The notes under the pieces: model-generated
What the model saw: only the letters and a program-made list of their open reading frames with translations
Database searches by the model: none
Told to the model about the DNA's origin: nothing
Made by a program: the position numbers and the translations under genes
Shown here: one piece after another, positions 1 through 14,479 of the stretch
How positions within the stretch are numbered: position 1 is the first letter of the stretch
How the letters are laid out: each line of letters opens with the position of its first letter
DNA from: Alicyclobacillus fastidiosus
GTDB taxonomy: Bacteria > Bacillota > Bacilli > Alicyclobacillales > Alicyclobacillaceae
Length of the DNA: 64,000 bases
Assembly: GCF_026651875.1 (NCBI RefSeq)
Contig: NZ_CP104067.1
Location: 3,772,501 to 3,836,500 of the forward strand
Reading direction: 5' to 3'

Positions 1-162
1 CCAAGGTACCTCGCGCCTTCCAATCTGCTTCGGATTCCTTCGTTGGTCGTCCTCTGACTCGCTCACGTACAAAAGTACGCTCGACTCATCATCGTCCTCC
101 CGCCTTGTACTCCTCGCATCTTGAAACGCGCTTTGAGTTTGCTTCCACCTCATACGAGGCTT

Positions 163-1832
<1,670 letters not shown>

Positions 1833-1864
1833 AAATCAATCAGTGCCGCCGAAGCAGCTCAGAC

Positions 1865-1894
1865 AATATACCACGAATCTATCTTCGCTGTCTA
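1865..1894 (-). promoter_or_regulatory. rrn1 promoter P2
   Basis: SigA-type promoter reading toward 16S: -35 TAGACA (1889-1894), 18-bp spacer, -10 TATATT (1865-1870). It lies between P1 and the 16S gene. The same arrangement recurs upstream of rrn2 and rrn3. Confidence 0.75.
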
Positions 1895-2008
1895 CTGGAA
1901 CATTTTGCTTCGGCTCATTCGAACGTTGCAGTTCGAACCTGTGAGCTGGTGTTCCAGCGACTCGGTATATCCTGTTTGTTCAGCAGTGCCGCCGAAGCGA
2001 CGTCGATT

Positions 2009-2037
2009 AATATAGCACGCCAAGTTGAACTACACAA
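2009..2037 (-). promoter_or_regulatory. rrn1 promoter P1 with A/T-rich UP region
   Basis: -35 TTGTGT (2032-2037), 17-bp spacer, -10 TATATT (2009-2014), reading toward 16S. The 30 bases just upstream (2038-2068) are strongly A/T-rich, as expected for an UP element. The stretch 1747-2193 holds only this leader: two promoters, two copies of a GCTTCGGCGGCACTG motif downstream of the -10 boxes, and an imperfect stem near 1769-1795 just before 16S. Confidence 0.7.
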
Positions 2038-2193
2038 GTGTAAATTTATGTAAATAAAAAAGAGAACAACAGTGCGGCGTTCGAAACCCGAACACACCAT
2101 CGTCAAATGTCGTCGGATGATCTCGTTGGGCGAGAGTCACTCGGCAACTTGAGGGATTACCAAACGGACCGGCCAGTCGCCATCTCCCGAAAC

Positions 2194-3624
2194 CTATGAT
2201 GGCAAGGCGTAATCGATGACGTCGGCCGCCGCTTCGTTAAAGGATTCGTACGCCCCCACCCCGACGCCCGCGCAGAGTGCGGCGCCGACAGCTGCCTCTT
2301 CCCGGTGGCGTGGAACGAGAAGTGAACGACCAAAGATATCCTGCACGATGGACGCCAAGTAGACGTTCTTGCGGATGGCGTTTCCCGCTCCGACGAGATG
2401 TTTGATGTTCATCTGTAAAGTACCCGGAAGTGCCTTCACATACTGATGAAGTTCTATCGCAATCCCATCCAGCACACCGACCATCAAGTCCAACGGTGTG
2501 AAGTTGTCTTCTGAAATGTTGGTGATCGCCCCCCTGGACGACGGGTCTTCCCTCGTGCCGTAGAACTGCGGCGAAACAGTCAGGGTCGTATGGACAAGCG
2601 CGCCAGGTGCCGCGCCGCTCCCACTTCGCTGACGGGAATCATTGCGCAGGTTCTCCTGGCTCGCCTTCGCCAATAGGTGATCCATCGCACCATATTGCGG
2701 CTCCTGTGTAGCGACACCACACAGTTCAAGGACCTGGCGGAAAAACGATTCCACCAAGGCATACGACTTCCCACCGCCGAGCGTCGCACTCACAAGCAGA
2801 TAGCGATTGCCCGGAAACGGCCGCGTCTCGAAACCGGGCACCGACACGTGCTCGTGGACCATCAACGACAACTGTGCCCCCGTACCGACATTTACCAGCA
2901 GCGTATCCGCAAGCGACTGCACAGAGCCGATGTGACTCGCCTGGTTGTCGCCGACACCGGTCACGACCTGAACGCCGTCGTCCATATGACCAACGACGGT
3001 ACAGGATGGCACAACGGTCGGGAGCATCATGGGGCGAATGCCTGCTCGCAGCAGCGCCTCCTCGTCAAACCGTGACTTCACCAGGTCAAATACGCCGAGG
3101 CTCGCCGCCAAAGTCGGCTCCGTCACAGGATGAGCGATGTTCGCGAGTTTTGCGGTCACGTAGTCAGCGATGGTGCAGAGCGCCGCTGCATCACTCGGAA
3201 CTTCTCCCTTTTGTACGTTGACGAAATGCGTCAGCAACCCATACCCTGTTGGCACTTCGTAGCCAGTGAGACCCGCGAATGCGTCGCGATACGTCCGCTT
3301 GCCATCGCAATGGAGATTGCCACGGCCGTCGAGCCACGTGAAGAGGGGGCTCACAGGCCGACCGTCCTTGTCCAAGTACAGTACGCCGTGCATTTGCCCC
3401 GACACACACACCGCCGCGACATCTCTGTGACGGCCTAGAAGTTCTTGAACGATGTCCTGTACGATGGAAAAAATCCTCGAGGCATCTTGAAGGTAGGCAT
3501 GACCCTCACCCGCCACGCTCGCGTCGTTTGAACGCGTTTTCTGATCCACAATCGCGCTAGTCTGTGTATCCACGACGACTCCGCAAAGAGATGTGGTACC
3601 AATATCGAGGCCAATCAGTTTCAA
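2194..3624 (-). CDS. FGGY-family carbohydrate kinase, sedoheptulokinase-like
   Basis: Cytoplasmic ATP-dependent sugar kinase of the FGGY (hexokinase/Hsp70-fold) superfamily, about 476 residues and full length. The phosphate-1 motif GLDIGTTS is at residues 5-12, GQMHG at 76-80, then a LFTWLDGRG segment. GVGDNQASHIG and VGTGAQLS form the second nucleotide-binding region, and GAGNAIRKN lies near the C-terminus. The GQMHG and TGYGLLTHF pattern is closer to sedoheptulokinase-type members than to glycerol or xylulose kinases, but the substrate is not provable from sequence. I chose a TTG start because GGAG sits about 10 nt upstream and it puts the phosphate motif at the very N-terminus. GTG (3633) and ATG (3645) are alternatives. 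It follows an oxidoreductase gene on the same strand and probably shares a sugar or polyol pathway with it. Confidence 0.8.
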   Translation of the reverse strand: MKLIGLDIGTTSLCGVVVDTQTSAIVDQKTRSNDASVAGEGHAYLQDASRIFSIVQDIVQELLGRHRDVAAVCVSGQMHGVLYLDKDGRPVSPLFTWLDGRGNLHCDGKRTYRDAFAGLTGYEVPTGYGLLTHFVNVQKGEVPSDAAALCTIADYVTAKLANIAHPVTEPTLAASLGVFDLVKSRFDEEALLRAGIRPMMLPTVVPSCTVVGHMDDGVQVVTGVGDNQASHIGSVQSLADTLLVNVGTGAQLSLMVHEHVSVPGFETRPFPGNRYLLVSATLGGGKSYALVESFFRQVLELCGVATQEPQYGAMDHLLAKASQENLRNDSRQRSGSGAAPGALVHTTLTVSPQFYGTREDPSSRGAITNISEDNFTPLDLMVGVLDGIAIELHQYVKALPGTLQMNIKHLVGAGNAIRKNVYLASIVQDIFGRSLLVPRHREEAAVGAALCAGVGVGAYESFNEAAADVIDYALPS

Positions 3625-3732
3625 CGCGCTCACGCTCCAAAACATCACGCAGTTTGCGAGTATGGGGAGACCCGAATGCTCGCCAACCGCGATCTCTAAA
3701 TTCGTAGAAACAGGTGAATGTACTCGAAAGGC

Positions 3733-3760
3733 AAGGGACGCCTCAGGTTCGGCGTCCCTT
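3733..3760 (-). terminator. Intercistronic hairpin between oxidoreductase and kinase
   Basis: A perfect 10-bp inverted repeat AAGGGACGCC / GGCGTCCCTT with an 8-nt loop lies in the 167-nt gap between the two genes. Downstream on the minus strand the tract is only weakly U-rich (TTGCCTTTC), so it may be a partial terminator or an mRNA 3' protector that lowers kinase expression relative to the oxidoreductase. Confidence 0.5.
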
Positions 3761-3791
3761 GGCGACATGTTAAAAGTTCAGGCACGCGCGC

Positions 3792-4922
3792 TTAAGCCAG
3801 ATGACCGCCCAAGGCGAGCAGGAGAGCCTGTTCATCAAACCCAACCGGCCACGGAGCAGGGCGTTCGCACCTCGTCTGGATGTCATAGTGCCGCCCCTCA
3901 TCGGACGCCACGTGAATGCCCTGCATTAACTCGACGATGTGCAGCATCAGTTCACCATTCGCTCGATGCAAACGGCCCGTGCGCACCGCATCGACCATGT
4001 CGGCGACGGCCAACCCACGGCTATTTTCCTTAAACCCGAACAAGAGCGGAATATCGCTCCATTCCTGTGCCCCCTTGCGACGCACTCGAACGTTTCCACC
4101 GAAGTTGTTTGGATCCGGCACGCTCAGGGACCCTTCCGTTCCATAGATTTCGATGCGCGGTAACTCGGAGTGCCAGACGTCGAACGACGTAATGATATTC
4201 CCTACGGCGCCCTGTTCAAACTCCAACAGACCGGCGACGTGCGTGGGCACGTTCACTGGAATCTTCTCACCGAAGCGATGTTCGGTCGTGATGGTGCGTT
4301 CAGCAAACGTCACCTGCGTGAGCCCTGTCAACCGGCGAACGGGCCCCAATAGATGCACGAGCGCCGTGAGGTAGTAAGGCCCCATGTCAAACATCGGCCC
4401 GCCGCCCGGTTGATAGAAGAAATCAGGATTGGGGTGCCACGCCTCTACCCCATGCCCCACCATGAATGCGGTTGCACCGATGGGCTTGCCGATCCACCCG
4501 TCGTCAATCAACTTCCGACACGTCTGCAATGCACTGCCGAGGAACGTGTCCGGAGCCGATCCGAGACGGAGGTTCTTCGCTTTCGCGAGCGCGAGCAAGG
4601 ACCGTCCCTCTTCTACGTTTAGCGCGAGCGGTTTCTCCGAGTGAACATGTTTACCCGCTTCCAGTGCCTGGCGGGAAACTGAGGCGTGCGCACTGGGAAT
4701 GGTCAAATTGATGACGAACTCAATATTCGGGTCGGCCAGAAGTTGGTCGACTGAACAGGCCTTCGCGACTCCAAATTGTTCGGCGCGGCTTTTGGCGCGG
4801 TCCACGTCGAGATCGGCGCAGGCGACGACGTCCAACCCAAAAGCTCGACAGTTCTTAAAGTAGATCTCGCTGATATTTCCACAACCTATAATACCAACTC
4901 TCGCACGTTCGATGACCGTCAC
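3792..4922 (-). CDS. Gfo/Idh/MocA-family NAD(P)-dependent oxidoreductase
   Basis: 376-residue dehydrogenase of the family that includes inositol 2-dehydrogenase and glucose-fructose oxidoreductase. The N-terminal Rossmann dinucleotide motif GIIGCGN is at residues 10-16. The catalytic EKP motif is at 96-98 inside HSEKPLALNV. The C-terminal alpha/beta dimerisation domain carries GGGPMFDMGPYY, typical of the family's substrate pocket. It probably oxidises a sugar, polyol or sugar-acid hydroxyl; the substrate cannot be named. The start is GTG, just after GAGAGG; spacing is short, but no better in-frame start exists before the Rossmann fold. It precedes the FGGY kinase by 167 nt, suggesting one carbohydrate operon. 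A permease gene diverges from it. Confidence 0.85.
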   Translation of the reverse strand: MTVIERARVGIIGCGNISEIYFKNCRAFGLDVVACADLDVDRAKSRAEQFGVAKACSVDQLLADPNIEFVINLTIPSAHASVSRQALEAGKHVHSEKPLALNVEEGRSLLALAKAKNLRLGSAPDTFLGSALQTCRKLIDDGWIGKPIGATAFMVGHGVEAWHPNPDFFYQPGGGPMFDMGPYYLTALVHLLGPVRRLTGLTQVTFAERTITTEHRFGEKIPVNVPTHVAGLLEFEQGAVGNIITSFDVWHSELPRIEIYGTEGSLSVPDPNNFGGNVRVRRKGAQEWSDIPLLFGFKENSRGLAVADMVDAVRTGRLHRANGELMLHIVELMQGIHVASDEGRHYDIQTRCERPAPWPVGFDEQALLLALGGHLA

Positions 4923-5069
4923 GTCCTCTCAAATCTGTCAAGCCTGACAGGTGCACACATATGTAGAGCCCACAAATACGGCGCTTATACGACCAGGCCA
5001 ATCGTTGCCTGTATGTTCAGTCTACTAATTGTACGGGATAAGACAACCATGTACAGCACATTTTCGGAA

Positions 5070-5108
5070 GTTTCGACGAGAACTACCTATTTCGACATTC
5101 GTCGAAAC
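5070..5108. promoter_or_regulatory. Inverted repeat, possible operator
   Basis: Arms GTTTCGACGA (5070-5079) and TCGTCGAAAC (5099-5108) are perfectly complementary and separated by 19 nt, with a further TTTCGAC half-site at 5090-5096. They lie in the 274-bp divergent region between the oxidoreductase (minus) and the permease (plus), about 90 nt upstream of the permease start. A dimeric repressor or activator could use them. No regulator gene is adjacent. Confidence 0.4.
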
Positions 5109-5196
5109 CGCGTCGATTTGTTGTAGAATAATAGGATGTGCGGAATTCGGGGTCACCCGTACTCGGCACAGTGGTTTCGAGAGGAGACTAGCAGAG

Positions 5197-6498
5197 ATGA
5201 GTAAGCCAGATTCACAACTTACGCGCAATTTGAAGTCGCGACACATCCTCATGATGGCCCTTGGCGGGACTATCGGATCAGGGATATTTCAGGGGAGCAG
5301 TTCCTCCATCCACTTAGCCGGCCCTGGCGTTCTCGTCACGTACTTGGTTGGCGGGCTGATCTTACTTGTCGTCATGCGCGGATTGGCGGCGATGGCCGTA
5401 CAGAATCCACACGCCACCACGATCAAAGGACTTATCGATCCCATTCTAGGCCATTTCACGGGCTACGTGAGCGGATGGATTTATTGGCTCGACTGGGTGC
5501 TCGTCATGGCGGCTGAGACCGCGGCTGCGAGTATGTTTTTGCAGTTCTGGTTTCCGTCCGTTCCACTCTGGGTGCTCGCACTGCTCATCTCCGTAGGGAT
5601 GACCATCCTCAACCTGACCCCGGTCCGCGTGTTCGGGGAGACGGAGTACTGGCTGGCTGGCGTCAAGATCTTGACGTTGTCCTTGTTTGTCATATTCGGA
5701 GCGATTTTGCTCGCCACAAGGTACTCAAAGCATCAAGTCGCAAGTAATCTTGTCGGGCATGGCGGGTTCTTCCCACATGGAATTGGCGGCGTGGCGGCCG
5801 CGATGCTGGTCGTGATGTTCTCCTTTGGCGGCATCGAAATGATTGGGATGACACTCGGTGAGACGGAAGACCCAACACGGACCATCCCGCGTGCTGCGCG
5901 GGGCGTGATCGTGCGGATCTTATTGTTCTACCTCTTGCCGATCGCCGTCATCGTCAGCCTGGTTCCCTGGTCGCAGTTGGGCAGCACACAAAGTCCATTT
6001 GTGACGGTCTTTTCGCAGATTGGCATTCCATATGTCGGCAGCATTATGAATTTCGTGATGCTGACGGCCGTCCTGTCGGCAGTCAACACCGGCATGTACG
6101 CCACAAGTCGGATGTTGTACACACAGGCGATGGACGGCAACGCGCCAAAGCTGTTCCGCAAAGTGACTAGGGGCAACGTCCCTGTCCGTGCGCTCTTATT
6201 CAGCACCTTCTTCCTTTATATCGGCGTGGTGGTCGCCTTTTTCGCCAAGGGAAACACGTTTAACGACCTGATGGTGATCCCGGGCTACACCGTGATGTTG
6301 GTGTGGATGTTTTTGCTCGCAAGCCACTGGAAACAGCAGGGCCCAAAACCCACGACGATTTTGGCCTTTGCAGCGCTGATTGCCATTTTCGTGGCCGTGA
6401 TCATCACCTCGCCGCTGGCCGGAACCATCGTGAGTTTGGTGGCGGTCGGCTTGATCATGGGAAGTTACCTGGTTGCACGCAGGGCGGACAAGCACTGA
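5197..6498 (+). CDS. APC-superfamily amino-acid permease
   Basis: Integral membrane transporter of about 433 residues with roughly 12 hydrophobic segments, as usual for amino acid/proton symporters of the AAT branch. Near the N-terminus, the MALGGTIGSGIF segment is the conserved first-helix substrate-binding GTIGSGIF motif. FSFGGIEMIG in the middle is the second substrate-contacting helix. It imports an amino acid; which one cannot be read from sequence. The start at ATG 5197 is preceded by GAGGAG with 10-nt spacing. The open frame extends upstream, but that part is hydrophilic and has no ribosome site. It is followed directly by a strong terminator, so it is probably monocistronic. Confidence 0.88.
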   Translation: MSKPDSQLTRNLKSRHILMMALGGTIGSGIFQGSSSSIHLAGPGVLVTYLVGGLILLVVMRGLAAMAVQNPHATTIKGLIDPILGHFTGYVSGWIYWLDWVLVMAAETAAASMFLQFWFPSVPLWVLALLISVGMTILNLTPVRVFGETEYWLAGVKILTLSLFVIFGAILLATRYSKHQVASNLVGHGGFFPHGIGGVAAAMLVVMFSFGGIEMIGMTLGETEDPTRTIPRAARGVIVRILLFYLLPIAVIVSLVPWSQLGSTQSPFVTVFSQIGIPYVGSIMNFVMLTAVLSAVNTGMYATSRMLYTQAMDGNAPKLFRKVTRGNVPVRALLFSTFFLYIGVVVAFFAKGNTFNDLMVIPGYTVMLVWMFLLASHWKQQGPKPTTILAFAALIAIFVAVIITSPLAGTIVSLVAVGLIMGSYLVARRADKH

Positions 6499-6519
6499 GA
6501 ACAGCTGGCTAGAAGTAAA

Positions 6520-6568
6520 AGGGGCCGTCCTTCAGTCACCGAAAATGACTGGGGGGCGGCCCTGTTTT
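6520..6568 (+). terminator. Rho-independent terminator after permease
   Basis: Long GC-rich stem with arms around GGGGCCGTCC and GGGCGGCCC, plus an inner CAGTCA/TGACTG pairing, followed by TGTTTT. It lies 22 nt after the permease stop codon. Confidence 0.8.
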
Positions 6569-6693
6569 CCGTTCGCACCGTGTCGTAGCTTTCATTCTGA
6601 ACGCTCTGATTGATTCATAGATATCAATCGAGGGTCCCGACCGATAGCTTCTCTAGGACAGGCCCTAGTCCAACCAGAGAAAGGCGATCACAC

Positions 6694-8004
6694 ATGAAAG
6701 AACGAACCGATGGCCTGCAGCGACTGAAACCCGGGGTGTACGTGAATCCAAGTGACGACCGGTATGAGTTAAAAGCCATGCGCTACCAAGCGATTTCGCC
6801 CAGTTCCCCGATTCACGAGGCGAAACTTCTCGTACGCGCAGGACAATATCGCAAGGCTAAAGAACGGTACCTCACACTCCTGCGACACAAAGAATCGATG
6901 GAGTTGCACAAGCAACTGGCTCCGCTGCTCACTTACGATGAGACATTGGACATGCTCAATAAGTATTGGCATTTCAAACAGCTGCGGCGATTCTACCAGG
7001 ACCACGCCAAAACTTACGCGCAGCGGTCAACGACGCGACGCGCACGGATGAGTTGGCTGCCGTGGCTGCTGCTGTGTCTTGTACTGCTTGCATTGCCGTT
7101 TCTGTATCATTACGTATACCGACACACCATCACGACGACCATCGACGAATCGTATCAGAATACGATTGAGCACATCGGAGTGCTTCCTTCCACGCAATTT
7201 GCCGGCAACATCCGGGTGGGCACGCTGACCACAAACGGGATCGCTCACGCCGTGGACACGTCGACCATGACACCAGACTTGCCTTATAAACTGCTCTACG
7301 ATGGGACACCAGAAGGATACGCCGTCAGCGAAGGGGACAACCTGTTCACCATTTACATTCTAAACACTGTTGCACCTTCCGCATCCGTGACAACCCAGCG
7401 CGCGCCTGTTTCATCCGCTCCCACATCCGCCATTTCCAGTGCTGACTTAAATGTGGCCCGGACAGCCTATGCGTACTACTTGACCACGCACGGCGACGTG
7501 CCCCCTGCGACCCTGCAGCCGCTCGCATCGATGGTTCCACGCGCCAGTGTTCTATCCAACATCGATTACGTCCCCACAACCGATCCGACCACGGCCCTCA
7601 CAAGCAGCGCCACCCGGATCGTGCCATTTGTGCAGCCTGTTGTGCGCATTGACTTGCGGGATCGAACATTGTTGTTACAAAGTGATGGCCAGACGGTCCT
7701 GCGGACGGCAGTTGGAATTGGCGCGGCTTCGTCCCCCACCCCGACCGGCGACTTCGTCGTCTCACAGCGCATCGTAAACCACGCGGCAAACGCGTACGGA
7801 AAGTACATTTTCCCGTTGAACGAAACGAATTACGCCATCCACGGCACCAATCAAGAGGGACGCATCGGCGGGGCCGATTCACTCGGCTGTATCGAACTTC
7901 CCGCCTCTGCGTTGCAAAAACTCTATGACACCATCCCCGTCGGTACCCGAGTAGAGATTGAGAATGGCGCTACGCTGTCGCCGCCGACGTGGTTCAAAGC
8001 GTAA
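6694..8004 (+). CDS. Membrane-anchored L,D-transpeptidase (YkuD domain)
   Basis: 436-residue protein that probably acts on peptidoglycan outside the cell. Residues 1-118 are charged and cytoplasmic, with a TPR-like helical look (AGQYRKAKERYLTLLR). A single membrane helix covers about 119-141. The extracellular part has a Ser/Thr/Pro/Ala-rich linker and then a C-terminal YkuD domain. The domain's signature is visible as HGTNQEG (His383) and SLGCIELP (Ser396, nucleophile Cys399). Most family members have SHGCIRL or SRGCIRM, so Leu before GC and Glu after CI are departures. The ATG at 6694 is preceded by GAAAGG; upstream in-frame codons lack a ribosome site. It stands alone, convergent with rrn2. 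It could crosslink peptides or attach proteins in the cell or spore wall. Confidence 0.82.
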   Translation: MKERTDGLQRLKPGVYVNPSDDRYELKAMRYQAISPSSPIHEAKLLVRAGQYRKAKERYLTLLRHKESMELHKQLAPLLTYDETLDMLNKYWHFKQLRRFYQDHAKTYAQRSTTRRARMSWLPWLLLCLVLLALPFLYHYVYRHTITTTIDESYQNTIEHIGVLPSTQFAGNIRVGTLTTNGIAHAVDTSTMTPDLPYKLLYDGTPEGYAVSEGDNLFTIYILNTVAPSASVTTQRAPVSSAPTSAISSADLNVARTAYAYYLTTHGDVPPATLQPLASMVPRASVLSNIDYVPTTDPTTALTSSATRIVPFVQPVVRIDLRDRTLLLQSDGQTVLRTAVGIGAASSPTPTGDFVVSQRIVNHAANAYGKYIFPLNETNYAIHGTNQEGRIGGADSLGCIELPASALQKLYDTIPVGTRVEIENGATLSPPTWFKA

Positions 8005-8169
8005 ACGCACTTCGGGTGATGCAGCCAAAGCGACGTTTCCCTGAGACCTGACAACCACAACTGCGGTGCATGTCCGGCTGTGAAGGGACATGTATATGTC
8101 GGTCCCCCCAAAAACACGAACATATATCCCTCAGATTGTTCGATACAGACCCCAATCCCCGACCAACAC

Positions 8170-8210
8170 AAAAAGACCCCGAGGTGGGCATTTCTGCTTC
8201 CCTCAGGGTC
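8170..8210 (-). terminator. rrn2 terminator
   Basis: On the minus strand GACCCTGAGG pairs with CCTCGGGGTC and is followed by TTTTTG. It lies 12 nt beyond the 5S gene. The same element, including about 20 nt of flank on the distal side, is repeated after rrn3 at 17234-17274. Positions 8005-8169, between the transpeptidase stop and this terminator, show no gene. Confidence 0.85.
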
Positions 8211-8221
8211 CTTCTCACTCG

Positions 8222-8337
8222 CCTGGCAACGACCTACTTTCCCAGCCCCTCTCGGGACAAGTATCCTCGGCGCTGGAGGTCTTCACGTCCGTGTTCGGTA
8301 TGGGTACGGGTGTTTCCCCTCCGCTATGGTCACCAGA
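8222..8337 (-). rRNA. rrfB: 5S rRNA, rrn2
   Basis: About 116 nt on the minus strand. The 5' end begins TCTGGTGACCATAGCGGAGG at 8337 and the 3' end closes with the complementary CCAG near 8223. The conserved CCCATACCGAACACGG and loop E/GTAGG segments are present. This is the only 5S gene in the window, although three operons are represented. Confidence 0.96.
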
Positions 8338-8489
8338 CCGCTTGGCGTTCAGGTATTCGTTCGCACGGCTTCGGCCTATCGGCCTGCAGATGTGCTACTC
8401 ACACCTTCACTCAAGCTTCCAGTTACGTCGCTCCGTAACTTTGTCTTTATCCTCGCTCCTGAATCATGGAACAACCTCTTTCATGCGGG

Positions 8490-11430
<2,941 letters not shown>

Positions 11431-11634
11431 GTTTTGACTTCCTAACCACAAACGTGATTATTCCATCTATAAATCCGGTTACGTTAACCTGTTACGCATT
11501 TACGGTTACCGGTTTTACTTATTCGAGGTTGTTCCATATTCAGTTGCCAAGGTACCTTGAGTTTGCTTCCACCTCATACGAGGCTTGGCTCCCTCAAAAC
11601 TAAACACCCACGTCCTAAAAGCCTTGTTTCTCCG
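11431..11634 (-). other. rrn2 16S-23S spacer without tRNA
   Basis: Spacer of about 204 nt. It holds the 3' half of the 16S processing stem and a small hairpin with arms GCCTC and GAGGT near 11571-11584. No tRNA is encoded. The rrn3 spacer differs at that hairpin, and rrn1 has an insertion. Confidence 0.85.
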
Positions 11635-13172
<1,538 letters not shown>

Positions 13173-13292
13173 GTTACTGGCGTTACTTCATAAATGTCTC
13201 GACGACGACTGTCGTCTCGACCGAAACTTTTAGGCGTGTGTGTTTAGTTTTCAAGGAACCAAATCAATCAGTGCCGCCGAAGCAGCTCAGAC

Positions 13293-13322
13293 AATATACC
13301 ACGAATCTATCGTCGTTGTCTA
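13293..13322 (-). promoter_or_regulatory. rrn2 promoter P2
   Basis: -35 TAGACA (13317-13322), 18-bp spacer, -10 TATATT (13293-13298), in the same position relative to 16S as in rrn1. Confidence 0.75.
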
Positions 13323-13437
13323 CTGGAATATTTTTCTTCAGTTCGTTCGAACGTTGCGGTTCGAACTTGTGAGCTGGTGTTCCGGCGACTTGGTATATCC
13401 TGTTTGTTCGGCAGTGCCGCCGAAGCGACGTCGACTA

Positions 13438-13467
13438 ATATAACACGAATCGCACCTGATATTCAAC
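13438..13467 (-). promoter_or_regulatory. rrn2 promoter P1
   Basis: -35 TTGAAT (13462-13467), 18-bp spacer, -10 TATATT (13438-13443). It lies about 115 nt beyond the tRNA-cluster terminator, so rrn2 has its own start even if tRNA read-through occurs. The rest of 13173-13581 is leader sequence with no gene. Confidence 0.7.
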
Positions 13468-13581
13468 TGGAATCATCAGGATAACTCCTCTGTCTAAAAT
13501 CAGTTTCAATCCAACCCACATCGCCCACTCACAAGAGACGCCGGCGTAGATGCTTAGAAGCGCATCGTGCGCTGAACGGAC

Positions 13582-13613
13582 AAAACAGTGTACGGGTTTC
13601 CGTACACTGTTTA
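13582..13613 (-). terminator. Terminator of the tRNA cluster
   Basis: Perfect stem ACAGTGTACGG / CCGTACACTGT with a short GTTT-side loop, then TTTTG on the minus strand. It directly follows the last tRNA gene. Confidence 0.88.
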
Positions 13614-13615
13614 CC

Positions 13616-13702
13616 TGGTGCGGTCGAGAGGACTTGAACCTCCACGGGGTTGCCCCCACAAGAACCTGAATCTTGCGCGTCTGCCAATTCCGCCACGACC
13701 GC
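13616..13702 (-). tRNA. tRNA-Leu(CAG)
   Basis: Long-variable-arm tRNA with anticodon CAG in loop TTCAGGT, acceptor GCGGTCG/CGACCGC and encoded CCA. Last gene of the cluster. Confidence 0.95.
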
Positions 13703-13740
13703 ATGCATATGTGGACTCCCGAACGAATCGGATGAGTCTT

Positions 13741-13817
13741 TGGCGGAGCTGACGGGATTCGAACCCGCGATCTCCTGCGTGACAGGCAGGCATGTTAGGC
13801 CTCTACACCACAGCTCC
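13741..13817 (-). tRNA. tRNA-Asp(GTC)
   Basis: Anticodon GTC in loop CTGTCAC, T-loop GGTTCGAATCC, acceptor GGAGCTG, encoded CCA. Confidence 0.95.
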
Positions 13818-13829
13818 AAATGATAAAAC

Positions 13830-13923
13830 TGGCGGAGTGAGAGGGATTCGAACCCTCGATACGGTTATTCACCATATACTCGCTTAGCAGGCGAGCGCCT
13901 TCGACCTACTCGGCCATCACTCC
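13830..13923 (-). tRNA. tRNA-Ser(GCT)
   Basis: Class II tRNA of 94 nt with a long variable arm, anticodon GCT in loop CTGCTAA, encoded CCA. Confidence 0.95.
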
Positions 13924-13928
13924 ATATT

Positions 13929-14004
13929 TGGTGGGTCATGAAGGAATCGAACCTTCAACCTGCCGATTAAGAGTCGGATGCTCTGCCAATTGAGCTAATG
14001 ACCC
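13929..14004 (-). tRNA. tRNA-Lys(CTT)
   Basis: Anticodon CTT in loop CTCTTAA, acceptor GGGTCAT/ATGACCC, encoded CCA. No TTT-reading Lys tRNA is in this cluster. Confidence 0.93.
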
Positions 14005-14093
14005 AGAACTTTTTACAGATGGCCAACCACTTGTCGACTGCAGAATTCTCGCATCTAAAGCGGATGAACCAAAAGCCAGAGACTTATCCGTCT

Positions 14094-14167
14094 TGGCTGC
14101 CGAACTAGGACTCGAACCTAGACTAACTGAGTCAGAGTCAGTCGTGCTACCATTACACCATTCGGCA
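14094..14167 (-). tRNA. tRNA-Gln(CTG)
   Basis: Anticodon CTG in loop CTCTGAC, acceptor TGCCGAA, encoded CCA. The second Gln acceptor (TTG) is further along the cluster. Confidence 0.94.
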
Positions 14168-14208
14168 TTAACATCTCGATGTGACACACGTACAGTAATC
14201 AACTGACG

Positions 14209-14284
14209 TGGTGGAGGTAGACGGATTCGAACCGACGACCCCCTGCTTGCAAGGCAGGTGCTCTCCCAGCTGAGCTATACCCCC
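14209..14284 (-). tRNA. tRNA-Ala(TGC), copy 1
   Basis: Anticodon TGC in loop CTTGCAA, encoded CCA. The sequence is identical to the second copy at 15587-15662. The rRNA spacers, the common site for Ala tRNAs in other bacteria, carry none here. Confidence 0.95.
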
Positions 14285-14317
14285 ATGGTAATTGTCGATC
14301 ACGCCATCACAATCGAC

Positions 14318-14394
14318 TGGTCGGAGCAGCGGGATTCGAACCCACGACCTCCTGCTCCCAAGGCAGGCGCGCTACCAAGCTGCGCTATGCTCCG
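14318..14394 (-). tRNA. tRNA-Pro(TGG)
   Basis: Anticodon TGG in loop CTTGGGA, acceptor CGGAGCA, encoded CCA. Confidence 0.95.
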
Positions 14395-14400
14395 TCAAAC

Positions 14401-14477
14401 TGGCGTGCCCTGAGAGATTCGAACTCCCGACCTTTTGATTCGTAGTCAAACGCTCTATCCAGCTGAGCTAAGGGCAC
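14401..14477 (-). tRNA. tRNA-Arg(ACG)
   Basis: Anticodon ACG in loop CTACGAA, presumably edited to ICG by TadA, as for this isoacceptor generally. Encoded CCA. Confidence 0.95.
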
Positions 14478-14479
14478 AT

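Noticed and set aside
1..133. tRNA in the rrn1 spacer insert
   Set aside because: No GGTTCGA T-loop, no anticodon arm and no acceptor pairing found.
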